In this document: piece by piece, positions 16,803 to 27,000 of the stretch | Numbering within the stretch: the first letter of the stretch is position 1 | Layout of the letters: every line of letters begins with the position of its first letter | Assembly: GCF_029263665.1 (NCBI RefSeq) | Contig: NZ_JAJUFQ010000030.1 | Span: forward strand, 1 to 45,687 | Length of the DNA: 45,687 bases | Source of the DNA: Halomonas sp. | GTDB taxonomy: Bacteria; Pseudomonadota; Gammaproteobacteria; Pseudomonadales; Halomonadaceae | Direction of reading: 5' to 3' | Notes under the pieces: model-generated | Told to the model about the DNA's origin: nothing | Seen by the model: the letters and a program-made list of their open reading frames with translations, nothing else | Database searches by the model: none | Program-made: the position numbers and the translations under genes

Positions 16803-17333
16803 TCACTGAGCGAGCTCCTCCAGGTTTCCAAAGCATTTCCGATATCTCAGCTCAGCGACCTCTCGCCCTCCCAGCCTGAATATCTGCCTTGAACCAAACT
16901 CGTAAGCGAAGCCCAGGGACTCGTAGAATAATGCGGCTCGTTGATTGCCTTCCAATAGCCAGAGCGTCACTTCCTTGCACCGAAGGGCAGCCAGCCTGCC
17001 ACGACATTCTCGCCACAGCGCATGACCAATTCCCTGCCCCCAGCACTTGGGACAGACATAGAAGGCGTGGATCTCCCCGGTGTCAGGTAATGCATCCGGG
17101 TCGCGAGCATGACCATATACCACCCAGCCTTGGATGCCATCCGGCGACTCGGCCACCAATATCTTCTCATGGCCCTGCTGAATCACCTGCTCCCAGTAGG
17201 CCGTCTTTTCCTTGACCGAGAGATTCACCAGATAATCATCTGCCAGGATTCCCGCATATGCCGCCTGCCAGGCATGGACATGAATGCTTGCCACCTCCAG
17301 GGCATCTGCGTAGCGGGCCAGCCTGATCCTCAC
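16803..17333 (-). CDS. GNAT-family N-acetyltransferase
   Basis: 176 aa from a GTG at 17333 with GGGGGAAGA just upstream; the longer frame reaching 17435 adds an unlikely N-terminus. GNAT core: IRLARYADALEVASIHVHAWQAAYAG, motif A with CWGQGIGHALWREC, and motif B with NQRAALFYESLGF. The acceptor substrate is unknown. It lies downstream of rpoH on the same strand but behind a hairpin, so is probably expressed separately. Confidence 0.85.
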   Translation of the reverse strand: MRIRLARYADALEVASIHVHAWQAAYAGILADDYLVNLSVKEKTAYWEQVIQQGHEKILVAESPDGIQGWVVYGHARDPDALPDTGEIHAFYVCPKCWGQGIGHALWRECRGRLAALRCKEVTLWLLEGNQRAALFYESLGFAYEFGSRQIFRLGGREVAELRYRKCFGNLEELAQ

Positions 17334-17407
17334 TCTCTTCCCCCTCTTCTCTTCTCCTCGCCCTTCCCCATCATGGCATGCTTGCACGATGCACAGGCCA
17401 GATACAA

Positions 17408-17437
17408 CAATGCCCGGAACTCGTGGCCCGGGCATTG
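17408..17437 (-). terminator. Hairpin downstream of rpoH
   Basis: CAATGCCCGG and CCGGGCATTG form a perfect 10-bp stem with a 10-nt loop, 82 bp past the rpoH stop. On the minus strand it is followed by TTGTATCTGG, a weak U-tract. Probable rpoH terminator ahead of the GNAT gene. Confidence 0.5.
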
Positions 17438-17519
17438 CTTATCCATCAAGCAGCAACTATCAAGTGTATCTACCAGCAAGTAGTATCTATCAGGCAATGC
17501 CTATCAGCGGTTATCGCGA

Positions 17520-18389
17520 TCAGGCGGCAATCAGAGAATCACCAATCTGTTCACGAATCTTCTTCATGGCGTTCTTTTCAAGTTGCCGGATGCGCTCGGC
17601 AGACACGCCGTAGACATCAGCCAATTCATGCAGGGTGGCCTTGTCTTCGGATAACCAGCGCTGGGTAAGAATGTCTCGTGACCGCTCATCCAAAGCAGCG
17701 AGGGCCCCTTGCAAGCGACGGCTGGAGTCCTCTTCCCAGTCACTGTCCTCGAGCCGAGCAGCCGGGTCCTGGCCAGTATCTTCGAGATAATGGGCCGGAG
17801 CCTGGTAGATGCTGTCTTCATCGTCATCCGGTGCTGCATCAAAGCCAGCGTCATGAGAAGCCAGACGGCCCTCCATCTCACGCACTACCTCGGGCTTGAC
17901 ATCCAGATCCTTGGCAATGGCATCGACTTCGTCGTTGTTCAGCCAGGCCAAGCGTTTCTTGGCGCTACGTAGATTGAAGAACAGCTTACGCTGTGCCTTG
18001 GTGGTCGCAATCTTGACGATACGCCAGTTGCGCAGCACGAACTCATGAATCTCAGCTTTGATCCAGTGCACGGCGAATGACACCAGACGCACGCCTTGCG
18101 TGGGATCGAAGCGCTTGACCGCTTTCATCAGGCCAACATTGCCTTCCTGAATCAAGTCAGCCTGAGGCAGCCCGTAGCCTGAATAGCTGCGAGCGATATG
18201 CACGACAAAACGTAAATGAGACAGAACCAACCGGCGTGCAGCCTCCAGATCGCCTTCGTCATACAGGCGCCAAGCCAGCTCACGCTCTTCATCGGCTGTC
18301 AGTACAGCAATACCATTGACAGCCTGAATATAACCATTGAGGTCGTGCCCCGGTGATAGATGACCCACCGGCAGAAGACTGTTGCTCAT
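17520..18389 (-). CDS. rpoH: RNA polymerase heat-shock sigma factor (sigma-32)
   Basis: 289 aa group 3 sigma-70 factor. Region 2 shows LVLSHLRFVVHIARSYSGYGLPQADLIQEGNVGLMKAV, and the RpoH-box Q133-R141 (QRKLFFNLR) distinguishes sigma-32 from other sigmas. Region 4 shows RWLSEDKATLHELADVYGVSAERIRQLEKNA. Directs heat-shock transcription. Follows ftsX on the same strand as in E. coli. The ATG at 18389 has GAGGAG 11 nt upstream. A sigma-E-type promoter lies about 80 bp upstream. Confidence 0.97.
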   Translation of the reverse strand: MSNSLLPVGHLSPGHDLNGYIQAVNGIAVLTADEERELAWRLYDEGDLEAARRLVLSHLRFVVHIARSYSGYGLPQADLIQEGNVGLMKAVKRFDPTQGVRLVSFAVHWIKAEIHEFVLRNWRIVKIATTKAQRKLFFNLRSAKKRLAWLNNDEVDAIAKDLDVKPEVVREMEGRLASHDAGFDAAPDDDEDSIYQAPAHYLEDTGQDPAARLEDSDWEEDSSRRLQGALAALDERSRDILTQRWLSEDKATLHELADVYGVSAERIRQLEKNAMKKIREQIGDSLIAA

Positions 18390-18427
18390 GTGCAGATTGT
18401 CTCCTCAAAGACCAACAGGACTTTAGA

Positions 18428-18452
18428 TGTATATGCAAATATCTGTATATGC
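18428..18452. repeat. 9-bp direct repeat in the rpoH leader
   Basis: TGTATATGC occurs at 18428-18436 and 18444-18452, a 16-bp period. On the minus strand each copy contains a TATACA hexamer that could act as a -10 for a second rpoH promoter, or the pair could form a regulator site. It lies between the sigma-E-type promoter and the start codon. Confidence 0.4.
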
Positions 18453-18468
18453 GAACGATGACCGATCA

Positions 18469-18495
18469 TTAGAGGGAATAGAAAAAGATAAGTTC
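18469..18495 (-). promoter_or_regulatory. Sigma-E (RpoE) type promoter of rpoH
   Basis: On the minus strand GAACTT (18495-18490), a 16-bp spacer, then TCTAA (18473-18469). The E. coli sigma-E consensus is GAACTT-N16-TCTGA, and the E. coli rpoH P3 promoter has this architecture. The predicted start near 18462 gives a leader of about 73 nt. This suggests envelope stress feeds into the heat-shock regulon here too. Confidence 0.7.
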
Positions 18496-18550
18496 CCCTT
18501 TAGTCGCAAATATTCGACATATCTAATATCGAAATCATTGGCCAAACCTT

Positions 18551-19582
18551 TCAACGTGGGCGTATGCCTGCCAAATGGCGACTCACCGCGATCCAGGCCC
18601 CTAGCCAGCCAAGAAGTGTACTACAGACCAGCAGCGTAATCGAACCCCATACTCCCAGACTCGGCAGAGTGTAGTGGGCACCATAGCTTTTGGCCAGGGC
18701 AGCCACCGGTGCCGCCAGCCAGCCACTCCCCAACGTCAGCAGACCCCAGGCCAACAGCCCGCCTCCCAGGCCATACCAGACACCGCTATACAGGAAAGGG
18801 CGGCGCACAAAGGCGTGTGTCGCGCCAATCAGAGTCACGACTTCAATTTCCTTGCGCCGGTTCTCGACCGCCAGGCGAATGGTATTCCCCACCACGAGCA
18901 ACACACCCAAGCCAAACAACACAGCCAGCGCCAGGGTGACTCGACGCCCCAACTCCGAAAGCTGGCGCAGGCGCTCTATCCAGGCCAGGTCAAGACGCAC
19001 CTCCTCGATACCACTCATGTCGCGCAGGCGTTCGGCCAGAGCCTCCATCTCATCTGGGTCCGGCTGCTTGGGAGCAATCACTACTGCCGCTGGCAAAGGA
19101 TTTCCATCGAGTCGATCCAGCACATCATCCAGGCCCAGCGCCTGCTGGAACTCTTCCATGCCCTTGTCCGCAGTGATGAGGTGCGTTGAGCTGACTTCCG
19201 GCTGGGCACTCAATGCTTCCTGAATGCGCCCGGCTTCCGCATCGCTGACGCTATGATCAAGATAGGCCGTCAGTGTCGCACTGGCATCCAGTTCGGCATC
19301 AACCAGTTTGGCGCTGTCCAGGGTCAGCCACAACGCGCTCGGCAACACTAACGCGATGGCAATCGCCAGCATGGTCAGCACACTTCCTACGGGCTGGTGC
19401 ACCAGGCGTCGTGCACTATCGAGACACATGGCACGATGATGACGCAACCATGCACGCCATTGCCCCTGAGGTTTTGTCGTATGCTGCTGGGCCCCCTTGC
19501 GGCGAGGGACCTGTGCAGTTTTCGGCTGCTCCTTCTGTGCAGCCCGCTGTGGAGACTGGCGCTGTCCGGGATGACGACTCAT
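18551..19582 (-). CDS. ftsX: Cell division protein FtsX
   Basis: Permease-like partner of FtsE at the divisome that activates cell-wall amidases through regulators. 343 aa: a basic, Gln/Pro-rich cytoplasmic N-terminus (about 1-60), TM1 (about 66-88), a periplasmic loop with SVSDAEAGRIQEAL, and three C-terminal TMs (about 215-236, 270-292, 312-334). The motif ENRRKEIEVVTLIGATHAFVRRPF lies in the cytoplasmic loop. The start overlaps the ftsE stop (ATGA). Downstream is rpoH. Confidence 0.95.
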   Translation of the reverse strand: MSRHPGQRQSPQRAAQKEQPKTAQVPRRKGAQQHTTKPQGQWRAWLRHHRAMCLDSARRLVHQPVGSVLTMLAIAIALVLPSALWLTLDSAKLVDAELDASATLTAYLDHSVSDAEAGRIQEALSAQPEVSSTHLITADKGMEEFQQALGLDDVLDRLDGNPLPAAVVIAPKQPDPDEMEALAERLRDMSGIEEVRLDLAWIERLRQLSELGRRVTLALAVLFGLGVLLVVGNTIRLAVENRRKEIEVVTLIGATHAFVRRPFLYSGVWYGLGGGLLAWGLLTLGSGWLAAPVAALAKSYGAHYTLPSLGVWGSITLLVCSTLLGWLGAWIAVSRHLAGIRPR

Positions 19583-20243
19583 ACGCCCCCCTCATCGCCC
19601 ACCAGGCGACCATCGCTCAAGCGCAGAATACGATGATGCATGCGTGCGATCAGCGCGAGATCGTGGCTGGCGATCATGACGGTAGTACCGATGTGATGGA
19701 AGTCCTCGAACAGCCGCATGATGTCCGCCGACAGCTGCGGATCCAGGTTACCGGTAGGCTCGTCGGCAAGCAGCAGCGCAGGCTTGTTGACGACGGCTCG
19801 AGCAATGCCAACACGTTGTTGTTCTCCACCGGAAAGCTCAATGGGCAATGCCTTTTCACGGTGCAACAGCCCGACCTTGTCCAGTGCCGCACGTACCCGG
19901 CGCGCAGTATCTCGTGGAGACAATCCGCGGATTTCCAAGGGTAGCGCGACATTATGAAAAATCGATCGATCGAACAGCAGCTGGTGATCCTGGAACACCA
20001 CACCGATCTGGCGGCGATAGAACGGCAACTGACTGGAGTGCAACCGGTCGATATCGTGACCGGCCACCAGAACGCGGCCACGACTGGGGCGCTCGAGACG
20101 CATGATCAGGCGTAGCAACGAACTCTTGCCCGCTCCAGAATGGCCCGTAAGAAACACCATCTCGCCACGCCGGATATGGAAGTTCAGGTGCGCGAGTGCC
20201 TCAAAGCGCCCTCCATAGCGCTTACCGACATGCTCGAAGACGA

Positions 20244-20247
<4 letters not shown>
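19579..20247 (-). CDS. ftsE: Cell division ATP-binding protein FtsE
   Basis: 222-aa ABC ATPase: Walker A GHSGAGKSS at 35-43, Q-loop VVFQDHQLL, signature LSGGEQQR at 138-145, Walker B LLLADEPTGNLD near 158-169, and an H-loop in ASHDLA. It works with FtsX at the septal ring. ATGA overlaps with ftsY upstream and ftsX downstream indicate translational coupling of all three genes. Confidence 0.96.
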
Positions 20248-21671
<1,424 letters not shown>

Positions 21672-21765
21672 GGATGACCAACGCCTCAGCCGGTGTGAAC
21701 GAACCGACACATCCTACCATTGCGCCCCATGACTGTGGACAAGGAGACGGGTAGAATCACGTCTC

Positions 21766-22389
21766 ATGACAAGACGACGCCCCTCTTCCCCCCGTTCGAG
21801 CAAGCCCAGCAGCCGGAATCGCCAGGGAAAACTGCGCATCATTGGTGGTGATCATCGCCGCCGAATCTTGCCGGTTCTCGACAAGCCCGGTCTGCGTCCT
21901 ACCCCAGACCAGGTGCGCGAAACACTCTTCAACTGGCTGACTGGTGAACTCCATGGGGCGCACGTACTGGATCTGTTCGCCGGTACAGGAGCACTTGGTC
22001 TGGAAGCCTTGTCTCGAGGGGCCAGGAAAGCCACTTTCGTGGAACGAGACCCTGACGTAGCCCATGCCATTGAGGCCAACCTCACGACCTTGGACATTCA
22101 AGACAGTCGTGTGATCAACACCGATGCATCCTCACTGCTCCAGGGGCCGGCCCCCGCCGCCTCCTTTTCTATCGTTTTCCTCGACCCGCCCTTTCGTATG
22201 GACCTGGCAGCGCCATGTTGCACCGCCCTCGAAAATGCTGGCTGGCTGGCAGAGGAAGCCTGGATCTATATCGAGGTCGAGGCCAATCTGATACCAGACG
22301 TACCAGCCAATTGGTCATTGCACCGGGAAGTTCGGGCCGGCGACAGCCATGGGCGCCTCTACTACCGGAAGATGGTGCCATCTGCTTGA
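21766..22389 (+). CDS. rsmD: 16S rRNA (guanine-966 N2) methyltransferase
   Basis: 207 aa, with a basic Ser/Arg-rich N-terminus then GKLRIIGGDHRRRILPV, RPTPDQVRETLFNWL, the SAM motif LDLFAGTGALGLEALSRGA and the catalytic DPPF. Divergent from ftsY across 94 bp, the standard gammaproteobacterial arrangement. The nearest strong ribosome site (AAGGAG) is about 20 nt upstream of this ATG, so the start is slightly uncertain. Confidence 0.94.
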   Translation: MTRRRPSSPRSSKPSSRNRQGKLRIIGGDHRRRILPVLDKPGLRPTPDQVRETLFNWLTGELHGAHVLDLFAGTGALGLEALSRGARKATFVERDPDVAHAIEANLTTLDIQDSRVINTDASSLLQGPAPAASFSIVFLDPPFRMDLAAPCCTALENAGWLAEEAWIYIEVEANLIPDVPANWSLHREVRAGDSHGRLYYRKMVPSA

Positions 22390-23320
22390 ATCAAGCCGCA
22401 TTGCAGCCAGGGTTCGCAGCACGACAACGTTACTCGACAAACGCGCACATTATCTCTATGAAATGGCCAACTGTGGCGGTATTCGAGCGGCAGCAGAGCA
22501 TCTCAATGTCAGTCCTTCGGTAGTCAGCCGGCAAATCCGACGCCTGGAATCGAGCCTCGGCATGGCGTTAGTAGAGCGCCAAGGACGTCACTTGCACCTT
22601 ACTGAAGCCGGCCGCCTGATTGCCGATGCCCACAGGGCCCAGCGACGCCTTCATGCAGACCTCAGCGATGCACTCTCCAGGATGCGCAACCTCCAGGCAG
22701 GCAAGGTGGTGGTATCTGTTGGAGATGGCTTCATTGATAGTTTCATCCACAACGTTCTAAAAAAGGTGGCACGTCACTACCCCGATGTCATGATCGAGAT
22801 CAAGACCGGGATCTACTATCCTCGAGAGCCCCATGACATGGTGATTGAGGATGAGGTTGATATTGCCATCACTTATGGCCCAGTCTCGGATCCACGATTA
22901 ACGATACATTCTTTCATTCGTGGCACCTTGTGTGCTCTGGTCTCGCCTCATCATCCACTGGCAATTCAGCACAGCGTCAGTGTTGAACAATTGGCGCGCC
23001 ACAAATTGATTTTCCTGCCTGATGTTTCCGGCTCACAACAATGTGTCAATGCAGTATTTCGTGCAGCGGGCATCCCTGTTCCCCCGGCTTATCGCTGCAA
23101 TCTGCACTCGGTTTCACGGCGCATGGCTAGCGCAGGTATCGGGGTCGCCTTCATGACGGCTGCCGCTGCACACGAAGAAATCAGGCGCGGGGACCTCATG
23201 GCAATCCCCATTGACCACCCTGTCGCCAGAGAAACCCAGGGCAACCTGGTGCGTCGCACAGGCCGGCGGCTGTCTCCTGCCGCCGGCTATCTGTGGAAAC
23301 TCATGCTGACCATGCAATGA
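22349..23320 (+). CDS. LysR-family transcriptional regulator
   Basis: 323 aa. Winged HTH at about 28-90 (RAAAEHLNVSPSVVSRQIRRLESSLGMALVERQGRHLHLTEAG) and a periplasmic-binding-like effector domain (about 115-305). The only in-frame ATG keeping the whole HTH is at 22349. It overlaps rsmD by 41 bp and has no clear ribosome site; ATG at 22463 would cut helix 1. The gene runs convergently into the AbgT transporter, 4 bp apart. It is the obvious candidate regulator of the transporter/amidohydrolase pair, though not in the usual divergent position. Effector unknown. Confidence 0.85.
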   Translation: MGASTTGRWCHLLESSRIAARVRSTTTLLDKRAHYLYEMANCGGIRAAAEHLNVSPSVVSRQIRRLESSLGMALVERQGRHLHLTEAGRLIADAHRAQRRLHADLSDALSRMRNLQAGKVVVSVGDGFIDSFIHNVLKKVARHYPDVMIEIKTGIYYPREPHDMVIEDEVDIAITYGPVSDPRLTIHSFIRGTLCALVSPHHPLAIQHSVSVEQLARHKLIFLPDVSGSQQCVNAVFRAAGIPVPPAYRCNLHSVSRRMASAGIGVAFMTAAAAHEEIRRGDLMAIPIDHPVARETQGNLVRRTGRRLSPAAGYLWKLMLTMQ

Positions 23321-23324
23321 TCAC

Positions 23325-24830
23325 TCAACTTGCCATCATGTAGACCCCCGGACCAATGGGCAGTCCCAATGTCAGCCACAACATGAGAAACGCGGACCAC
23401 GCCAACAGGAAGCAGACCGATAACGGCAACATGGTGGCCATCAAGGTCCCAAGCCCCATATCTGCTTTATAGCGCTGCATATAGACCAGAGCGACAGAGA
23501 AATAGGGGCTCATGGGGGAAATGATATTAGTGCTTGAATCCCCTATGCGGAACATCGCCAACACAAAGGCCGGATCGAAATCGATCATCATCAACATGGG
23601 CACGAATACGGGTGCCATCAGAGCCCATTGCGCTGATCCACTGGTCATGAAGACATTCAACACCGCACTCATGATGATGAAGGCCCCTACCAGCGGCAGT
23701 CCTGTGAAACCAGTATGCTGCAATATATTGGAGCCTTCGATGGCAATGAACTGGCCAAGCTCCGACCATTTGAAGTACGCAATAAATTGAGAAATGGCAA
23801 AAAACAGTACCAGGGTGGGGGCTAGTTCACGAGCGGCTTCCGCCATTCGATCAGGAACATCCTTGGCCTGTTTGATACGTCCTGTACTGAGGCCATATGT
23901 CATGCCAATGGCGGCAAAATAGCCAAACATCAAAGGCACCAGTGATTTGAGAAATGGAGAGGGAATCAGCCCTCCTTCTGGATTACGTAGAGGTGATGCC
24001 TCTGGCAGTACCGCCAGGATCACAGCACCTACATATACCAGGGTGACAAGCCCGACACGCTTGAGGCCACGCACCTCATCGACACTCAGCTCATGGTGCT
24101 CCACGCTGACATGTGCAAGCTGCTCCACCGGCAGAGTACGGTTCAACCTAGGCTCCACGACACGGTCAATGACCACAGTACCAACGACAGCCAGCACGAA
24201 TACCGAACAGGCGACAAAATAGTAATTGTCCACTGGCGAGACATAGGCGTCCGGGTCAACAAGGCGGGCCGCCTCGGTGGTAATACCCGAGAACAACGCA
24301 TCCCCGACTGTCACAAACAGGCTGGCATCAAACCCCGCCCCGGCTGCCGCATACGCAGCAGCAGCGCCAGCTATCGGGTGGCGCCCGACGGACTGATAGA
24401 TCATTGCCACCAATGGGATCAGGATCAAATAATTGGCATCAGAAGCGATACTGCCGGAAATACCGGCCATGAACACAATGAATGTCAGTAGTGAAGCAGG
24501 AGCCTTGGCCACTGTCACCTGCATCAATGTCGATAACAGCCCCACCTTGTCTGCCAGACCAATGCCAAACATGACCACCAGAATCAGCCCTAGTGGAGGA
24601 AAGTTAATAAAATTACTGACCACGCTGGTCAGCATGAACTCTATGCCGGCACCAGATAGAAGACTTTTTACTGCCACTTCCGCCCCGGTCTCTGGACTCA
24701 CTGCGGTCACCCCGAGCGCAGAGAGGACGGTGGATAAGACAATGACGACCATCGCCAGTATCACAAATAGTACAAAGGGGTGGGGCAGCTTGTTGCCAAT
24801 ACGCTCGATTGAGGAAAGAACAGCTTGCAT
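23325..24830 (-). CDS. abgT: AbgT-family transporter (p-aminobenzoyl-glutamate type)
   Basis: 501-aa polytopic inner-membrane protein with about a dozen hydrophobic segments; E. coli AbgT has 508. Family landmarks are the early NKLPHPFVLF, SGSIASDANYLILIPL, and the late SGSAQWALMAPVFVPML and DSSTNIISPMSPYF. Members import p-aminobenzoyl-glutamate, and some act as sulfonamide/antimetabolite exporters. The M20 amidohydrolase 52 bp upstream on the same strand favours uptake coupled to hydrolysis; the true substrate could be another amidated amino acid or dipeptide. Confidence 0.88.
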   Translation of the reverse strand: MQAVLSSIERIGNKLPHPFVLFVILAMVVIVLSTVLSALGVTAVSPETGAEVAVKSLLSGAGIEFMLTSVVSNFINFPPLGLILVVMFGIGLADKVGLLSTLMQVTVAKAPASLLTFIVFMAGISGSIASDANYLILIPLVAMIYQSVGRHPIAGAAAAYAAAGAGFDASLFVTVGDALFSGITTEAARLVDPDAYVSPVDNYYFVACSVFVLAVVGTVVIDRVVEPRLNRTLPVEQLAHVSVEHHELSVDEVRGLKRVGLVTLVYVGAVILAVLPEASPLRNPEGGLIPSPFLKSLVPLMFGYFAAIGMTYGLSTGRIKQAKDVPDRMAEAARELAPTLVLFFAISQFIAYFKWSELGQFIAIEGSNILQHTGFTGLPLVGAFIIMSAVLNVFMTSGSAQWALMAPVFVPMLMMIDFDPAFVLAMFRIGDSSTNIISPMSPYFSVALVYMQRYKADMGLGTLMATMLPLSVCFLLAWSAFLMLWLTLGLPIGPGVYMMAS

Positions 24831-24882
24831 GAGATTCCTCGCCTTGTTGTATGTGTTGTTGTAGGTTCAGGGGAAAAAGGGA

Positions 24883-26040
24883 TCAGCTCGTTCCCATCAG
24901 CGCTTCAGCCAACGCCACAAAGGTCCCTGCGGCCACCGGTAAAATGGCGTCATTGAAGTCGTAATGCTCGTTATGCAGGTATGCCCCCTGCTCACCATTA
25001 CCGACAAAGAAAAAGCAGCCTGGTACCTGCTGCAGGTAAAATGAAAAGTCTTCCGCGCCCATGGTCGGCATGTAATCGATCTGTTCGATTCTGGGGCTAA
25101 CCTCATGTTTACGTGCTATTTCCAGCACTCGCTCAGACCATTCCGCATCATTGACCAAAGGCGGAACATGATGCTGATGTTCCATCTCGTAAGTAGCGCC
25201 ATGTGCAGAGCAGACTCCGCTTACCAGCACCTCCAGCCCCCCCACTAGAGCATCTCGCGCTTCCGGGCTGTCGCTGCGGATGTTGATCAGCAATTCTGCC
25301 GAGCCTGGGATCACATTCGCTGCATCTCCTGCATGGAAGGCAGCCACAGTGATCACCCCAGCTCGCAAAGGAGATTTATGACGTCCCACCATGCCTTGCA
25401 CCTGCTGCACGATGCTCGCTCCCACATAGATAGGATCCACTGCAAGATGTGGCATGGCAGCGTGGCCAGAGCGCCCGTGGACGATCACCCGATAGGTATC
25501 ATTGCCGCCCATCGCCGACCCAGGTTTGACGAATACCAGTCCAGCCTCAAAACCAGGGCGATTGTGGTAGCCAAAGATGGCATCTACACGCGGAGAATCA
25601 AGCACTCCAGCCTGCACCATCTTCTCCGCACCATTACCGCCTTCCTCGGCGGGCTGAAACAATAGCTTGAGGTGGCCGCATAACGTTTCCCGGCGTTCCA
25701 TGATGGCTTCAGCGGCAAGCATCAATGCCGCCGTATGCCCATCATGACCACAGGCATGCATCCGCCCCTCATGCACAGAGCAATATGCGGATTGATTGGC
25801 CTCGACAATCGGCAAGGCATCCATATCAGCACGAAACGCAAGTACCGGCCCCGGCTTCCTGGTATCCAGCTCGGCCACCACTCCGGTGCCCGCGATACCT
25901 CGACGAACGCTGTACCCCAGCGTTTCCAGGCGTTCAGCCAGCAATGCCGATGTGCGGTGCTCTTCGAACTTGAGCTCTGGGTGCTGATGCAGATCATGGC
26001 GCAACGCCACTGCACGCGTGAGTTGAGAGTCAGTGAACAT
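24883..26040 (-). CDS. M20-family amidohydrolase (AbgA/hippurate hydrolase-like)
   Basis: 385 aa from the ATG at 26040 (GGGAG about 9 nt upstream), giving the typical start LTRAVALRHDLHQHPEL. Di-metal site residues visible: C97-G-H99 in MHACGHDGH, E132-E133 in PAEEGG, H159 in GYHNRPG, and the late MGAEDFSFY. The dimerisation lid carries GRSGHAAMPHLAVDP. Hydrolyses an N-acyl or aminobenzoyl amino-acid amide bond in the cytosol. First gene of an operon with the AbgT transporter. No second AbgB-like subunit is present, so it may act as a homodimer. Confidence 0.85.
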   Translation of the reverse strand: MFTDSQLTRAVALRHDLHQHPELKFEEHRTSALLAERLETLGYSVRRGIAGTGVVAELDTRKPGPVLAFRADMDALPIVEANQSAYCSVHEGRMHACGHDGHTAALMLAAEAIMERRETLCGHLKLLFQPAEEGGNGAEKMVQAGVLDSPRVDAIFGYHNRPGFEAGLVFVKPGSAMGGNDTYRVIVHGRSGHAAMPHLAVDPIYVGASIVQQVQGMVGRHKSPLRAGVITVAAFHAGDAANVIPGSAELLINIRSDSPEARDALVGGLEVLVSGVCSAHGATYEMEHQHHVPPLVNDAEWSERVLEIARKHEVSPRIEQIDYMPTMGAEDFSFYLQQVPGCFFFVGNGEQGAYLHNEHYDFNDAILPVAAGTFVALAEALMGTS

Positions 26041-26122
26041 GAAATGGTCTCCCACCAGTGATCGGAACACTGACCACTATGTGAGTCAGACACACAGTAA
26101 AGAAGGCCCGGAACTGCCATCT

Positions 26123-26143
26123 TTGTTGCCTTTCAGGCAACAA
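26123..26143. promoter_or_regulatory. LysR-type dyad upstream of the amidohydrolase-abgT operon
   Basis: TTGTTGCC-TTTCA-GGCAACAA, a perfect 8-bp inverted repeat centred 93 bp upstream of the amidohydrolase start. Its size and T/A-bounded symmetry resemble a LysR recognition site. The nearby LysR gene (22349-23320) is the natural candidate to bind it; this is inference. Confidence 0.4.
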
Positions 26144-26273
26144 TATGACGAAATTTCCGCGTCGCTCTCTTGAGACGCTTGTTCCCCGCTCCTTGCGGCG
26201 TTACGCTCAGTCTCACGACCCGCCGGATGGTTGCCCGACGACACATAGCCAGCATGCCAAGCAGGAGATAATG

Positions 26274-26495
26274 ATGAGCATGGAACTCTTCAACCAGCTC
26301 GAACAGAAAGTCACCAGTGCCGTCGAGGCCCTGGAGTTGCTGAAGATGGAAGCCGAGGAGCTGCGCGAGGAAAACGCTCGCTTGAAGCAAGAACGCGAAG
26401 AATGGGAACGTCGCCTGACAACATTGCTGGGCAAGTTCGACGACGCTGCTGAAGAAGCTCCGGCACAAGACGCGCCTGCCACTCAGAGCTTCTGA
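26274..26495 (+). CDS. zapB: Cell division protein ZapB-like coiled coil
   Basis: 73 aa from the second of two adjacent ATGs, the one best spaced (6 nt) from GGAG; the ATG at 26271 is also possible. Starts MSMELFNQLEQKVTSAVEAL, with a heptad coiled coil running to about residue 55, and ends in WERRLTTLLGKFDDA, which parallels the E. coli ZapB C-terminus (WQERLQALLGRMEEV). Abundant Z-ring stabiliser acting via ZapA. E. coli ZapB is 81 aa. An acidic Ala/Pro tail follows the coil. Confidence 0.8.
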   Translation: MSMELFNQLEQKVTSAVEALELLKMEAEELREENARLKQEREEWERRLTTLLGKFDDAAEEAPAQDAPATQSF

Positions 26496-26503
26496 GACAC
26501 TAT

Positions 26504-26541
26504 TTTCAGTCCGGCGCCTCTCGCGCCATGCGTTACTGAAA
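26504..26541. terminator. Hairpin between convergent zapB and rimI
   Basis: Outer TTTCAGT/ACTGAAA arms (26504-26510 / 26535-26541) enclose a GGCGC/GCGCC stem. It overlaps the rimI stop codon and lies 8 bp past the zapB stop. Plausible bidirectional terminator without a classical U-tract. Confidence 0.35.
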
Positions 26542-27000
26542 GGCCAGAGACATCAGGCAAGCGTCTTCCCTGATGCTCTGGCCTTTTTGCGGCGGATAAT
26601 ACCCCTTCCTTATACCATCCTGCTGAAAACCCAGGCTGCGATACAGTGCTATCGCGCTGTCATTGCTGACGCGCACTTCAAGCAACAAGTGCTCGACTTT
26701 CCATGCCTGCGTCGTCTCGATCACCGCTTTCATCAATCGAGTGCCCAACCCGTTCCGACGTAATGATGCCGCCACCATGATAGCTTCCAGTTCAGCATCA
26801 AAGGGTTGCCGAGCCACCACGGCATAAGCAAGCAGGTCATCGCCATCAGCCACGGCAAGTACGCGATGTTGCTCGCTGCTCAGTGCATCTGCCAGCAACT
26901 GCGGCGACATCAAGCGACTGGCTCCGGATGACTCCAGCTCCAGCAGGGCATCGATATGAGAAAAAGCCAGCTCGATGATCGGCCAGGATGGTTCAGACAC
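26533..27000 (-). CDS. rimI: Ribosomal protein bS18-alanine N-acetyltransferase
   Basis: 155 aa from a GTG at 27000 (GAGG about 5 nt upstream) whose first codons overlap the end of the upstream gene by 8 bp. GNAT fold with AIMVAASLRRNGLGTRLM (motif A) and NDSAIALYRSLGFQQDGIRKGYY followed by EDACLMSL, the usual RimI C-terminus. Acetylates the N-terminal alanine of S18. The rimI-holD adjacency is conserved in gammaproteobacteria and supports both calls. Confidence 0.9.
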   Translation of the reverse strand: MSEPSWPIIELAFSHIDALLELESSGASRLMSPQLLADALSSEQHRVLAVADGDDLLAYAVVARQPFDAELEAIMVAASLRRNGLGTRLMKAVIETTQAWKVEHLLLEVRVSNDSAIALYRSLGFQQDGIRKGYYPPQKGQSIREDACLMSLAFQ

